Counted from the first letter of the stretch, positions 1 to 5,547 are shown. The stretch is DNA of 5,597 nucleotides from Rhodospirillaceae bacterium (GCA_018660965.1 JABJJH010000198.1:1-5597), one strand, 5' to 3'. The notes: generated by a model from the sequence alone, not told the origin. Made by a program: numbers and translations.

Positions 1-644
1 CACGCCACCAAGGTCCAGGGCCGCACCCAGCGCGCCCAGGCGGCGTCGACCTTGCCTTCGATCAGGGCCGCGATGGCGAAGGAAAACGCCATGGAGAACC
101 CGACATATCCGATGTAGAGCATGGGCGGATGGAACGCGAGACCGGGGTCCTGCAACAGCGGATTGAGATCGCGTCCGTCCAGCGGCGGCGGGATCACGCG
201 ATCGAACGGGTTCGACGTTAGCAGAATGAACAGCAAAAAACCGAAGCCGGTCATCGATTGCACCGACAACACCCGGGCCTTCAGGGAGGGCGGCAGATTG
301 CGCCCGAAGGCCGCGACCATGGCGCCGAACACGGCCAGGATCAGCACCCACAACACCATGGAGCCTTCGTGGTTGCCCCAGGTGGCGCTGACCTTATAGA
401 TCATCGGCTGCAACGAGTTGGAATTTTGCATCACGTTCGCGACGGTGAAGTCGCTGATCACGAACGAATACATCAAGCATCCGAACGCGGTTGCGATACA
501 CGCCATCTGTATCAACGCCGCGGGGGCCGCGGTCGCCATCCACGCCGCGTTGCCTCTGGCCGCGCCGACCAACGGCACAACCATCTGCACGATCGATACG
601 GCGAGGGCGAGGATTAACGAGAAGTGACCGATTTCGGCGATCAT
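1..644 (-). CDS. ccmF: Cytochrome c haem lyase subunit CcmF, N-terminal part (runs off the left edge)
   Basis: CcmF is a large polytopic inner-membrane protein (about 650 residues in the family) that, with CcmH-type partners, moves haem from holo-CcmE to the CXXCH motif of apocytochrome c. The window holds its first 214 codons. The reading begins MIAEIGHFSLILALAVS, and the conserved segments TWGNHEGSMVLW (about 88-99) and DPGLAFHPPMLYIGYVG (about 166-182) are visible. His172 in FHPPMLY aligns by position with the periplasmic haem-ligand histidine of E. coli CcmF (His173). The frame leaves the window at RPWTLVA, just before the WWD haem-handling domain, so that domain cannot be inspected. The ATG (642-644) overlaps the ccmE stop in an ATGA, and an AAGGAGA ribosome-binding site lies at 652-658 inside the end of ccmE. 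Last gene seen of the ccmABCDEF operon; no frameshift in the part present. Confidence 0.96.
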   Translation of the reverse strand, partial: MIAEIGHFSLILALAVSIVQMVVPLVGAARGNAAWMATAAPAALIQMACIATAFGCLMYSFVISDFTVANVMQNSNSLQPMIYKVSATWGNHEGSMVLWVLILAVFGAMVAAFGRNLPPSLKARVLSVQSMTGFGFLLFILLTSNPFDRVIPPPLDGRDLNPLLQDPGLAFHPPMLYIGYVGFSMAFSFAIAALIEGKVDAAWARWVRPWTLVA

Positions 645-1165
645 CGCGCGGTCTCCTTGCTGGCGCCATCATTGTCTTCGGCGCCTTTCCATTCCCCGGC
701 GCGTTTCAGGGCGTCGGCGACTTCGGGCGGCATGTATTTTTCATCGTGTTTGGCCAGAACCTCGGTCGCGACGAACAGGCCGTCCGGGCGCAGGCTGCCC
801 GCGCTGACGATGCCTTGGCCCTCTCGAAACAAATCCGGCAAAATGCCTTTGTAGGCGACTTTAACGGTTTGTTTTAAATCGGTGACGGTGAACAAATTGG
901 TGACCCCGTCCGGCGCCCGCGATACGCTGCCTTCCTCGACCAATCCACCGATCCGCAATAATTGGCCCGGCTTTATCCGCTCCGCGCTCGCCTGTTTTTT
1001 GTTAAGGTCGGAGGGACTGTAAAAGAACACGATAGAGTCTTCGAACGCGGTCAGCACCAGCGCCGCCGCGATGGCCAGCATGGCGCCGCCGGACACCAAC
1101 GCATACAGCCGCCGGCGTTTTCGTGTGGCCGCGCGGCTGCGTTTGGGGGGGGACATATCGTTCAT
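641..1165 (-). CDS. ccmE: Cytochrome c maturation haem chaperone CcmE
   Basis: CcmE is a membrane-anchored periplasmic haem chaperone. It binds haem covalently through a histidine after loading by CcmC and hands it to CcmF. The 174-residue product has a strongly basic cytoplasmic N-terminus (KRSRAATRKRRR), one membrane segment at about 21-41, then the periplasmic beta-barrel domain with LLRIGGLVEEGSV and the signature VLAKHDEKYMPPEV. His140 is the predicted covalent haem ligand and Tyr144 the axial ligand (E. coli His130/Tyr134). The chosen ATG at 1163-1165 overlaps the ccmD stop (ATGA) and has GAGGT six bases upstream; the internal Met4 at 1154-1156 has a poorer site. Slightly longer than the usual 150-165 residues because of the basic N-terminal extension. 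A run of eight C on the coding strand lies in codons 5-7. Confidence 0.97.
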   Translation of the reverse strand: MNDMSPPKRSRAATRKRRRLYALVSGGAMLAIAAALVLTAFEDSIVFFYSPSDLNKKQASAERIKPGQLLRIGGLVEEGSVSRAPDGVTNLFTVTDLKQTVKVAYKGILPDLFREGQGIVSAGSLRPDGLFVATEVLAKHDEKYMPPEVADALKRAGEWKGAEDNDGASKETAR

Positions 1166-1380
1166 TCGACGACCTCGTCCTGGGCGCCGACCTTGTCGTG
1201 GGGCGCGTCGCCACCACGGCGCACGGCGCGAAGTTGTTGCAGGACGCGTTCCTGATCGCGCATGGTGCGGATTGAGGCGATCAGCAGGCCCAGCAGAACG
1301 ACGGTGGCGATCAGATAAGCTGGCCAGATGAAGGCGCCATGGCCGCCCATCGCCAGAAATTCAGTAATTTGCTCCGACAT
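1162..1380 (-). CDS. ccmD: Haem exporter protein CcmD (small single-pass membrane protein)
   Basis: CcmD is a small membrane protein that associates with CcmABC and is needed for release of haem-loaded CcmE from CcmC. The 72-residue product shows the family pattern near the start, FLAMGGHGAFIWPAY (about 8-22). A single membrane helix (about 17-37) follows, then a basic and charged cytoplasmic tail starting RTMRDQERVLQQLRAVRR. Placement between ccmC and ccmE fits. It starts 33 bases after ccmC ends; AGGA is present in the gap but about 14 bases from the ATG, so the ribosome-binding site is weak and translation may depend on ccmC. Its stop overlaps the ccmE start by ATGA. Met11 is an alternative start but would cut the conserved motif. 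Confidence 0.92.
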   Translation of the reverse strand: MSEQITEFLAMGGHGAFIWPAYLIATVVLLGLLIASIRTMRDQERVLQQLRAVRRGGDAPHDKVGAQDEVVE

Positions 1381-1413
1381 GTTCTACGCGATCATCCTAT
1401 GCGTCGACCCGGC

Positions 1414-2133
1414 TTATGCGTCAATTTGACCAAGTCTGAGGTTCCTTATTTTCGTCGCCGCCAATTCGCCGCGAAGTCGTAAAATCATCACCACGAAATA
1501 GAACATGGTGAACCCGACGCTCATGATCAACAGGGGCCACAACATGGACGCGTGAATGGCCGGGCCGTCGAACCGGACGACGCTGGCGGGTTGGTGCAAC
1601 GTGTTCCACCAATCGACCGAGAATTTTATGATCGGCAGATTGACCGCGCCCACCAGCAACAGGACGCTCGCGGTGCGTTGTCCGCGCGCGCTGTCGTCGA
1701 AGGCGTTCACCAGCGCGATATAGCCGATATACAAAAAGAACAGGATCAGCACCGAGGTCAAGCGCGCGTCCCACACCCACCAGGTGCCCCACATCGGCTT
1801 GCCCCACAGGGACCCGGTCAACAGGCAGATCATCGTGAACCCGGCGCCGATGGGGGCGCTGGCCTTGGCGATCATATGGCCCAGCGGATGGCGCCAGACA
1901 AGCGCGGTTGCGCCCGCGACCGCCATTGATCCGTAGACGAACATCGCCATCCACGCCGACGGCACATGGATGTACATGATGCGAACCGTTTCGCCCTGCT
2001 GGTAATCCGGCGGCGCGACGAACAGGCCCAGATACAGCCCGACGCCAATGCAAAGAATCGTCAGCCCCGACAGCCATGGCAGTAAGGGATTGGCGATGCG
2101 TAAAAATTGATTGGGATTGGCGTACTTATGCAT
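1414..2133 (-). CDS. ccmC: Haem-handling protein CcmC (WWD domain, six-pass membrane protein)
   Basis: CcmC presents periplasmic haem to CcmE within the CcmABCD complex. The 239-residue product has about six membrane segments. The tryptophan-rich WWD motif spans residues 110-126 (W110, W115, W118, W119, W121, D122, then ARLT). The two histidines known as haem ligands in E. coli CcmC (His60, His184) correspond to His56 in YIHVPSAW and His180 in WWNTLHQPASV. Length is normal. The start MHKYANPNQFLRIANPLLPW matches the usual alphaproteobacterial N-terminus, so I keep it although the bases immediately upstream (ATTCCC) contain no Shine-Dalgarno sequence. It follows ccmB by a 61-base gap, the largest inside the operon, which contains a possible promoter. 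It precedes ccmD by 33 bases. Confidence 0.97.
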   Translation of the reverse strand: MHKYANPNQFLRIANPLLPWLSGLTILCIGVGLYLGLFVAPPDYQQGETVRIMYIHVPSAWMAMFVYGSMAVAGATALVWRHPLGHMIAKASAPIGAGFTMICLLTGSLWGKPMWGTWWVWDARLTSVLILFFLYIGYIALVNAFDDSARGQRTASVLLLVGAVNLPIIKFSVDWWNTLHQPASVVRFDGPAIHASMLWPLLIMSVGFTMFYFVVMILRLRGELAATKIRNLRLGQIDA

Positions 2134-2139
2134 GGGAAT

Positions 2140-2169
2140 TGTATAGCGACTCCGGCGCCGTCACGCCAA
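2140..2169 (-). promoter_or_regulatory. Candidate internal promoter giving a leaderless ccmC transcript
   Basis: In the ccmB-ccmC gap the minus strand shows TTGGCG (2164-2169) and TATACA (2140-2145) separated by 18 bases, each matching 4 of 6 consensus bases. The -10-like hexamer ends six bases before the ccmC ATG, so initiation at the usual distance would place the first transcribed base at or next to the A of ATG. No Shine-Dalgarno sequence is present, which suits a leaderless message; such messages are known to be common in some Alphaproteobacteria. The assignment is inference from a weak match. Confidence 0.35.
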
Positions 2170-2182
2170 AACAATTTGCGCT

Positions 2183-2205
2183 TAATCTAGAGCCCTAATC
2201 TAGAG
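2183..2205 (-). repeat. 13-bp tandem duplication across the end of ccmB
   Basis: The 10-mer CTCTAGATTA (minus strand) occurs at 2196-2205 and again at 2183-2192, spaced 13 bases apart, so a 13-bp unit appears to be duplicated. The first copy encodes the last residues of CcmB (Ser-Leu-Asp) and supplies the TAG stop. The second copy lies in the ccmB-ccmC gap and would give the same Ser-Leu-Asp ending with a TAA stop if read in the same register. It is a short local duplication with no sign of an insertion element. Confidence 0.6.
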
Positions 2206-2875
2206 ATTGCCGAATCGCCGCGGCCCCCGCCCATGGCGCCAGCGGCAAGGCGGCGGCCAGCAACGCCGCCAGAATGAGCAGATGCGGTTTGGCGGGCAAG
2301 CCTGCAATGGCCGCATCCATCGCGCCGACGGCGAAAATCAACACCGGAATATAAAGCGGCAAGACCAGCAAGGCGATCAACGCGCCGCCGCGCCGCGCGC
2401 CTAGGGTCAACGCCGCGCCCGCCGCGCCAATCAGGCTGAGGATGGGCGTGCCGAGCAGCATGGAGATGATCAAGGCCGCAAAGCCTTCTTCGGGCAGGTT
2501 CAGCAGCAGCGCCAGAACCGGCGCCGCCAGAATCAGCGGCAATCCGGTCACCAGCCAGTGCGCCGCGACCTTGGCGAGAACCACCAGTTCCAACGGCAAT
2601 GGGCCCAGAGCCAGAAGATCGAGCGACCCGTCGTCATGGTCTGTCTGGAACAGATGGTCGAGCGACAACACGGCGGCCAGCAGGGCGCACACCCACAACA
2701 CGCCCGGCGCCATACGCGCCAGAATATTCGGTTCTGGGCCAACGCCCAGCGGGAACAGCGCCGTGGCGATCAGGAAGAACATCAAAATCATGATGACATC
2801 GGTGCCCTGACGCAGGGTCAACCGAACATCGCGCGCGACGATAAGGCCAATCGCCCGGAGCATGGCGCCGGTCAT
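2195..2875 (-). CDS. ccmB: Haem exporter membrane subunit CcmB
   Basis: CcmB is the integral membrane partner of the CcmA ATPase. Together they drive the ATP-dependent release of holo-CcmE from CcmC. The 226-residue product has the normal family length and about six hydrophobic segments. It opens with the cytoplasmic stretch LIVARDVRLTLRQGTDV and contains the conserved LSLDHLFQTDHDDGSLDLLALGPLPLELVVLAK (about 70-102, including the acidic pair DHDDGSLDLL). The ATG at 2873-2875 overlaps the ccmA stop as ATGA, which favours translational coupling, because no clear Shine-Dalgarno sequence precedes it. Met5 (2861-2863) is a possible alternative start. The stop lies inside a 13-bp duplication. Confidence 0.95.
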   Translation of the reverse strand: MTGAMLRAIGLIVARDVRLTLRQGTDVIMILMFFLIATALFPLGVGPEPNILARMAPGVLWVCALLAAVLSLDHLFQTDHDDGSLDLLALGPLPLELVVLAKVAAHWLVTGLPLILAAPVLALLLNLPEEGFAALIISMLLGTPILSLIGAAGAALTLGARRGGALIALLVLPLYIPVLIFAVGAMDAAIAGLPAKPHLLILAALLAAALPLAPWAGAAAIRQSLD

Positions 2876-3549
2876 GCGGAAAGACTTTCGCCAGTGGGGT
2901 CAGCGACGGGGGCGAACTGGTCGAGCGCGAGGGTCTTTGTCGAGCCAAGCTGTAACGGCGTATGGGTCGATAAAACCGTCATGCCCCCGGCGCGGCTGTG
3001 CGCAGCGATCAATCCTTCCAGGGTTCGCGTCGACGCCGCGTCCAGCCCGACGCTCGGTTCGTCCAGCAACCACATTCCGGCGGGCGCGGCGGCAAGGCGC
3101 GACAAATTGGCGCGCCGCCGCTGACCGGACGACAACAATCGGCCCGGCAAATCTGCAAGCGCCGTCAGATCGAACGCCGCCAAGGCCGCCGAAACCGATT
3201 CCGGAACCGATTCCGAATTGTCGTTGTCGCGCAACGCGGCCCAGAATTGCACATTTTCCGCCACGCTCAAGGCGGGCTTGATCGCGTCCTGATGCCCGAC
3301 ATAGTGCAGATTGTCGCGGTGCGCGTCCGGATCGTCGCGCAGATCGGTTCCATCGCGCAAAATTCGCCCCGCCGCCGGGCGCAATAACCCCGCCATGACC
3401 CGCAACAAACTGGATTTACCGCTGCCGTTCGGCCCGGACAAAACCAGGATATCACCCGCCGTCAGGGCGAAGGTCAGGCCTTCGAACACCTTGCGGTCGC
3501 CGCGAATGCAGTCGAGGGTCTCGCCGGTAAATGCGCCGGTGTTTGGCAT
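2872..3549 (-). CDS. ccmA: Haem exporter ATP-binding subunit CcmA
   Basis: CcmA is the cytoplasmic ABC-type ATPase of System I cytochrome c maturation. The 225-residue product has all the nucleotide-binding motifs in order: Walker A GPNGSGKSS (39-47, Lys45), Q-loop VGHQ (Gln87), signature LSSGQRRR (139-146), Walker B MWLLDEPS (Asp163, Glu164), D-loop GLD (168-170) and H-loop STH (His196). The spaced signature LSSGQRRRANLSRL followed by LLDEPSVGLD is typical of CcmA rather than of other transporters, and ccmB follows immediately with an ATGA overlap. The ATG at 3547-3549 has only a weak CGGA upstream. First gene of the operon; its own promoter must lie between 3550 and about 3650, because an intrinsic terminator of the upstream small RNA ends at 3651, unless there is read-through. 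Confidence 0.97.
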   Translation of the reverse strand: MPNTGAFTGETLDCIRGDRKVFEGLTFALTAGDILVLSGPNGSGKSSLLRVMAGLLRPAAGRILRDGTDLRDDPDAHRDNLHYVGHQDAIKPALSVAENVQFWAALRDNDNSESVPESVSAALAAFDLTALADLPGRLLSSGQRRRANLSRLAAAPAGMWLLDEPSVGLDAASTRTLEGLIAAHSRAGGMTVLSTHTPLQLGSTKTLALDQFAPVADPTGESLSA

Positions 3550-3650
3550 GAAATTCCGTTACTTAAAGACTCGGTTCCCGAAACGCCGCCAGATATAGCA
3601 CCGGATGGCCGTCGAGTTCAGGGATAAATTTGTGGGGTGGCCGCGCGGCG
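3550..3650 (-). promoter_or_regulatory. Leader region of the ccm operon with a weak promoter candidate
   Basis: These 101 bases separate the small-RNA terminator from the ccmA start, and they contain no gene I can support. The best promoter-like feature on the minus strand is TATATC (3592-3597), with TGAACT (3615-3620) 17 bases upstream. The -35 element matches only 3 of 6 consensus bases, so this is a suggestion. It would give a leader of roughly 35 bases. No riboswitch-like fold, operator palindrome or haem/FNR-type site is evident. Confidence 0.3.
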
Positions 3651-3691
3651 AAAAAAAGGGACGGCCGTCGGGGGTGGGCCGACGACCGTCC
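3651..3691 (-). terminator. Strong intrinsic terminator of the small RNA
   Basis: On the minus strand a 13-bp stem (3679-3691 paired with 3659-3671, one G-U pair, otherwise Watson-Crick) encloses the 7-nt loop CCCACCC. It is followed by one C and seven U residues (3657 down to 3651). The stem is very GC-rich and the U-tract is uninterrupted, which is the classical Rho-independent form. It ends the small RNA about 100 bases upstream of ccmA and would also block read-through from the upstream genes into the ccm operon. Confidence 0.9.
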
Positions 3692-3769
3692 TGAACGACG
3701 GCTCAAAACCCGAGCCGGTTCAATGAGACTGCCGGGGAAGCAGTCTCGACTGAGAGGGGAGGTCTCAGT
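3651..3769 (-). ncRNA. Putative trans-acting small RNA with four 7-nt-loop hairpins
   Basis: The minus strand can be read as an RNA of about 119 nt that is almost entirely folded. Hairpin 1 pairs 3763-3769 with 3749-3755 (7 bp, loop CCUCCCC). Hairpin 2 pairs 3740-3747 with 3725-3732 (8 bp, loop UUCCCCG). Hairpin 3 pairs 3712-3717 with 3699-3704 (6 bp, loop GGGUUUU), and its flanks 3718-3722 and 3692-3696 can add five pairs past a 2-nt bulge. Hairpin 4 is a 13-bp terminator stem with loop CCCACCC and a U7 tail. Only one base separates hairpins 1 and 2. The minus strand is chosen because the U-run exists only there and because 3665/3685 form G-U in that RNA but C-A on the other strand. C-rich loops resemble those of alphaproteobacterial sRNAs that bind G-rich ribosome-binding sites (GsrN, CcsR and alpha-r14 types). 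I do not recognise it as a specific known family. Confidence 0.82.
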
Positions 3770-3775
3770 AGGACT

Positions 3776-3806
3776 AGTATATGGGGATGCGACCGTGGCG
3801 ATCCAA
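3776..3806 (-). promoter_or_regulatory. Promoter of the small RNA
   Basis: TATACT (3776-3781) is a 5-of-6 match to the sigma-70 type -10 hexamer. Six bases downstream lies A3769, which is also the first base of hairpin 1, so the promoter position and the RNA structure agree independently. The -35 side is poor: the best candidate is TTGGAT (3801-3806) at a spacing of 19 bases, matching only TTG. A weak -35 may mean activator dependence. No GGAAC/CGTT pair typical of the general-stress sigma factor EcfG is present. The rest of the stretch up to 3867 holds nothing recognisable apart from an imperfect hairpin. Confidence 0.6.
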
Positions 3807-3867
3807 TGCCCGGAATAAGGCAATTTCATGGCGAATCTGGCCTCTGTGATATTGGCCAGCGCCAGTG

Positions 3868-3927
3868 GAACCCGGGCTATTCAGACTCGGAATTTTCAGG
3901 CCCGGATTCTTCAGAGCCTGATTCTTC
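3868..3927 (-). repeat. 15-bp in-frame tandem repeats encoding the acidic tail
   Basis: Four units of 15 bp run along the coding strand: GAAGAATCAGGCTCT (3913-3927), GAAGAATCCGGGCCT (3898-3912), GAAAATTCCGAGTCT (3883-3897) and a degenerate GAATAGCCCGGGTTC (3868-3882). They encode EESGS, EESGP, ENSES and then E followed by the stop. Because the unit is a multiple of three, copy-number change would lengthen or shorten the tail without shifting the frame. The TAG stop falls inside the fourth, diverged unit. Confidence 0.75.
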
Positions 3928-4611
3928 GGGCCAGGTCGTTTTTTCGTAAAGATCCTGCAGGATCGCCGGCAAATCGTTCGCAACCGCCCCGCCGTCGGCG
4001 AAGACGCGCAAATGCGTGGCCAGGGTTTCCGCCGTGGTTTCCGCATTTTGCATACGGCGAATATTCAACGCGCCATCGTTTCCATCACTTCGCGGCATGT
4101 CGCTTTCCAGCAGCGCCTGTTCCAGATAGGCGTAGGTGTAGGACACGGCTTCCGCCATCGCGCTACCGAGCAAGCTAAGCCGGACGGCGTTGCTTTCATA
4201 AACCGGGCGCGCCGGAAAGGCGGTTGAACCAGGCAATTCGCTCCATTCGTCCATGTTGTCACTGTCGCGGCGATTTTTGTCTTCTTTCAGATAGGCGGCC
4301 TGGGTCGACGTCCAATTCGCCAGCGCCACGAGTTCGCCCCGAATTGCGGCGGCCAGGGCGCGGGCTTCGGCGCGGCGACGGTCGTCAATTGCGACGCGAT
4401 TGACTTCGGCGTTGTACAGAATGCCCATCAGCAGCACGAGGAACCCAATCGTTAAGCCGGAAAACCCGCCAACCAGCGATCCAAACCCGACCGGGATGTC
4501 TTCCAGCCAAACCCGGACTTCCGGGACATGCAGCGCGAAAGCGAGCGAGGCGAAGAGCAGAAAAAGCGTTGCGGCGGAAAACGCAATTGGATCGGGAAGC
4601 CATCTATTCAT
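3877..4611 (-). CDS. Two-pass membrane protein of unknown function with an acidic repeat tail
   Basis: I do not recognise a named family. The 244-residue product has two hydrophobic segments (about 9-28 and 42-66) separated by a short loop HVPEVRVWLEDIP. A long charged, mostly helical soluble part follows, probably cytoplasmic given the basic DDRRRAEAR after the second segment. It begins as an Ala-rich helix (RRAEARALAAAIRGELVALANW) and contains PVYESNAVRLSLLGSAMAEAVSYTYAYLEQAL (about 136-167), a pattern that from memory recurs in other uncharacterised two-pass proteobacterial proteins. The last 16 residues are nearly all Glu, Ser and Gly, encoded by 15-bp repeats. The ATG (4609-4611) has no Shine-Dalgarno sequence; a TATAGC hexamer sits 11 bases upstream. 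It lies 54 bases after the hydrolase gene and may be cotranscribed with it. Codon use is like the neighbours, so I judge it a real gene. Confidence 0.8.
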   Translation of the reverse strand: MNRWLPDPIAFSAATLFLLFASLAFALHVPEVRVWLEDIPVGFGSLVGGFSGLTIGFLVLLMGILYNAEVNRVAIDDRRRAEARALAAAIRGELVALANWTSTQAAYLKEDKNRRDSDNMDEWSELPGSTAFPARPVYESNAVRLSLLGSAMAEAVSYTYAYLEQALLESDMPRSDGNDGALNIRRMQNAETTAETLATHLRVFADGGAVANDLPAILQDLYEKTTWPEESGSEESGPENSESE

Positions 4612-4665
4612 GTCATTACTTTGCTATAGCGTCGGTTTAGGCACAAGTCCTCAACGGATTTCAGG

Positions 4666-5547
4666 TTATTTTGAAAAAAATTCACGTAACGCCGCCGCTG
4701 TCTCGCCGGGCGCTTCTTCGGGCAGGAAATGTCCGCAATCAATCGCCTGGCCTTCGACGCTCGTCGCCCAGCGCGGCCATGTGTCCATGACGCCTTTTCG
4801 TTTGTGCGGTTTCCCCGCTCCGCCCCACAGCGCCAGCATGGGACAGTCGATTTTGTGGCCGGAATCGAGGTCGGCCTGGTCGATATCGCAATCGATGGCA
4901 ATACCGGCGCGATAGTCTTCGCACGTCGCGTGGATTGTTTCCGGGTCCGAAAACGCGGCAATATAGGCGGCCATGGCCTCGTCGCTGAACGCGCCCGGCG
5001 TTTCGCACCAGCTTTCCAATGTGTGACGCAGGAAATATTCCGGGTTCGCGCCGATCATGGTCTCGGGGAACGGCGCAGGCTGGACCAGGAAGTACCAATG
5101 ATAGCTGCCATAGGCGCTGGACCGCGTGACCTGCTGGAACTGCTCCAGGGTGGGAATGATGTCCAGGGTGGCCAGCCGCGTGACGCGGTCCGGATGATCC
5201 AGCGTCAACCGGTAGGCGACTCGTCCGCCGCGATCATGACCGGCCAGAAAAAAGCGGTCATGCCCCAGCGCGCTCATCACTTCGACCATGTCGCGGGCCA
5301 TGGCGCGCTTCGAATAGGGCGTATGGTCGGCGTCGGTCGGCGGTTTGCCGCTGGCGCCGTATCCGCGCAAATCGGGCGCGACGACGGTGAAGCCATCGGC
5401 CAGCAGGTCGGCGACGTCACGCCAGATCAAATGGGTTTGCGGGTAGCCGTGCAGCAACAAGACGGGAGGGCCGCTTCCGCCAATCCGAACGAAGATGTCC
5501 GTTTCCGAAACCGTGATTCGGCGGCTTTCAAAACCTTCAAAAATGAT
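4666..5547 (-). CDS. Alpha/beta-hydrolase, probable haloacetate (fluoroacetate) dehalogenase; 5' end uncertain
   Basis: Enzymes of this family (EC 3.8.1.3) hydrolyse haloacetates to glycolate through an aspartyl ester. Numbering from 5547, the nucleophile is Asp105 in GHDRGGR. Arg106 and Arg109 would bind the carboxylate, Asp129 (TLDIIPT) and His273 (CGHFLPEEAP) complete the triad, and His150-Trp151 (YHWYF), Trp180 and Tyr212 (CEDYRAG) form the halide pocket. All correspond to residues known in Rhodopseudomonas palustris FAcD and Moraxella DehH1. The oxyanion segment LLLHGYPQ and PDLRGYG are present. The family N-terminus (IIFEGFESRRI, GGSGPPVLLLHG) reaches back to about 5547, and 293 residues would equal the family length. 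There is no ATG, GTG or TTG start there: the first such codon is TTG 5458-5460, which would remove about 29 conserved residues. The frame stays open to the right edge, so the gene may extend further. A related esterase or epoxide hydrolase remains possible. Confidence 0.88.
   Translation of the reverse strand: MIFEGFESRRITVSETDIFVRIGGSGPPVLLLHGYPQTHLIWRDVADLLADGFTVVAPDLRGYGASGKPPTDADHTPYSKRAMARDMVEVMSALGHDRFFLAGHDRGGRVAYRLTLDHPDRVTRLATLDIIPTLEQFQQVTRSSAYGSYHWYFLVQPAPFPETMIGANPEYFLRHTLESWCETPGAFSDEAMAAYIAAFSDPETIHATCEDYRAGIAIDCDIDQADLDSGHKIDCPMLALWGGAGKPHKRKGVMDTWPRWATSVEGQAIDCGHFLPEEAPGETAAALREFFSK

Noticed and set aside
2558..3124. Plus-strand open frame of 188 codons across ccmA and ccmB
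   Set aside because: It spans the junction of two well-supported minus-strand genes, is rich in Gln, Arg and His, and has no domain pattern; it is a shadow frame.
3550..3590. GGAAC on the minus strand upstream of ccmA, considered as an EcfG-type stress promoter
   Set aside because: The matching CGTT element at 16-17 bases is missing, so the motif is probably chance.
3659..3769. Plus-strand transcription of the hairpin array
   Set aside because: On the plus strand no U-run follows the stems, the long stem has a C-A mismatch instead of G-U, and no good -10 box lies at the other end.
3563..3829. Minus-strand open frame of 88 codons through the small-RNA region
   Set aside because: It runs through all four hairpins and the terminator, has no ribosome-binding site, and its translation shows no family pattern; the structure is better explained as RNA.
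3837..3859. Inverted repeat CTGGCC/GGCCAG with an 11-base loop downstream of the 244-codon gene, considered as its terminator
   Set aside because: The stem is only six pairs with a long loop and is not followed by a U-tract on the minus strand.
3774..4046. Minus-strand frame with a repeated Asn-Pro-Gly-Leu-Lys pattern
   Set aside because: This is the out-of-frame reading of the 15-bp repeats at the end of the two-pass membrane protein gene.
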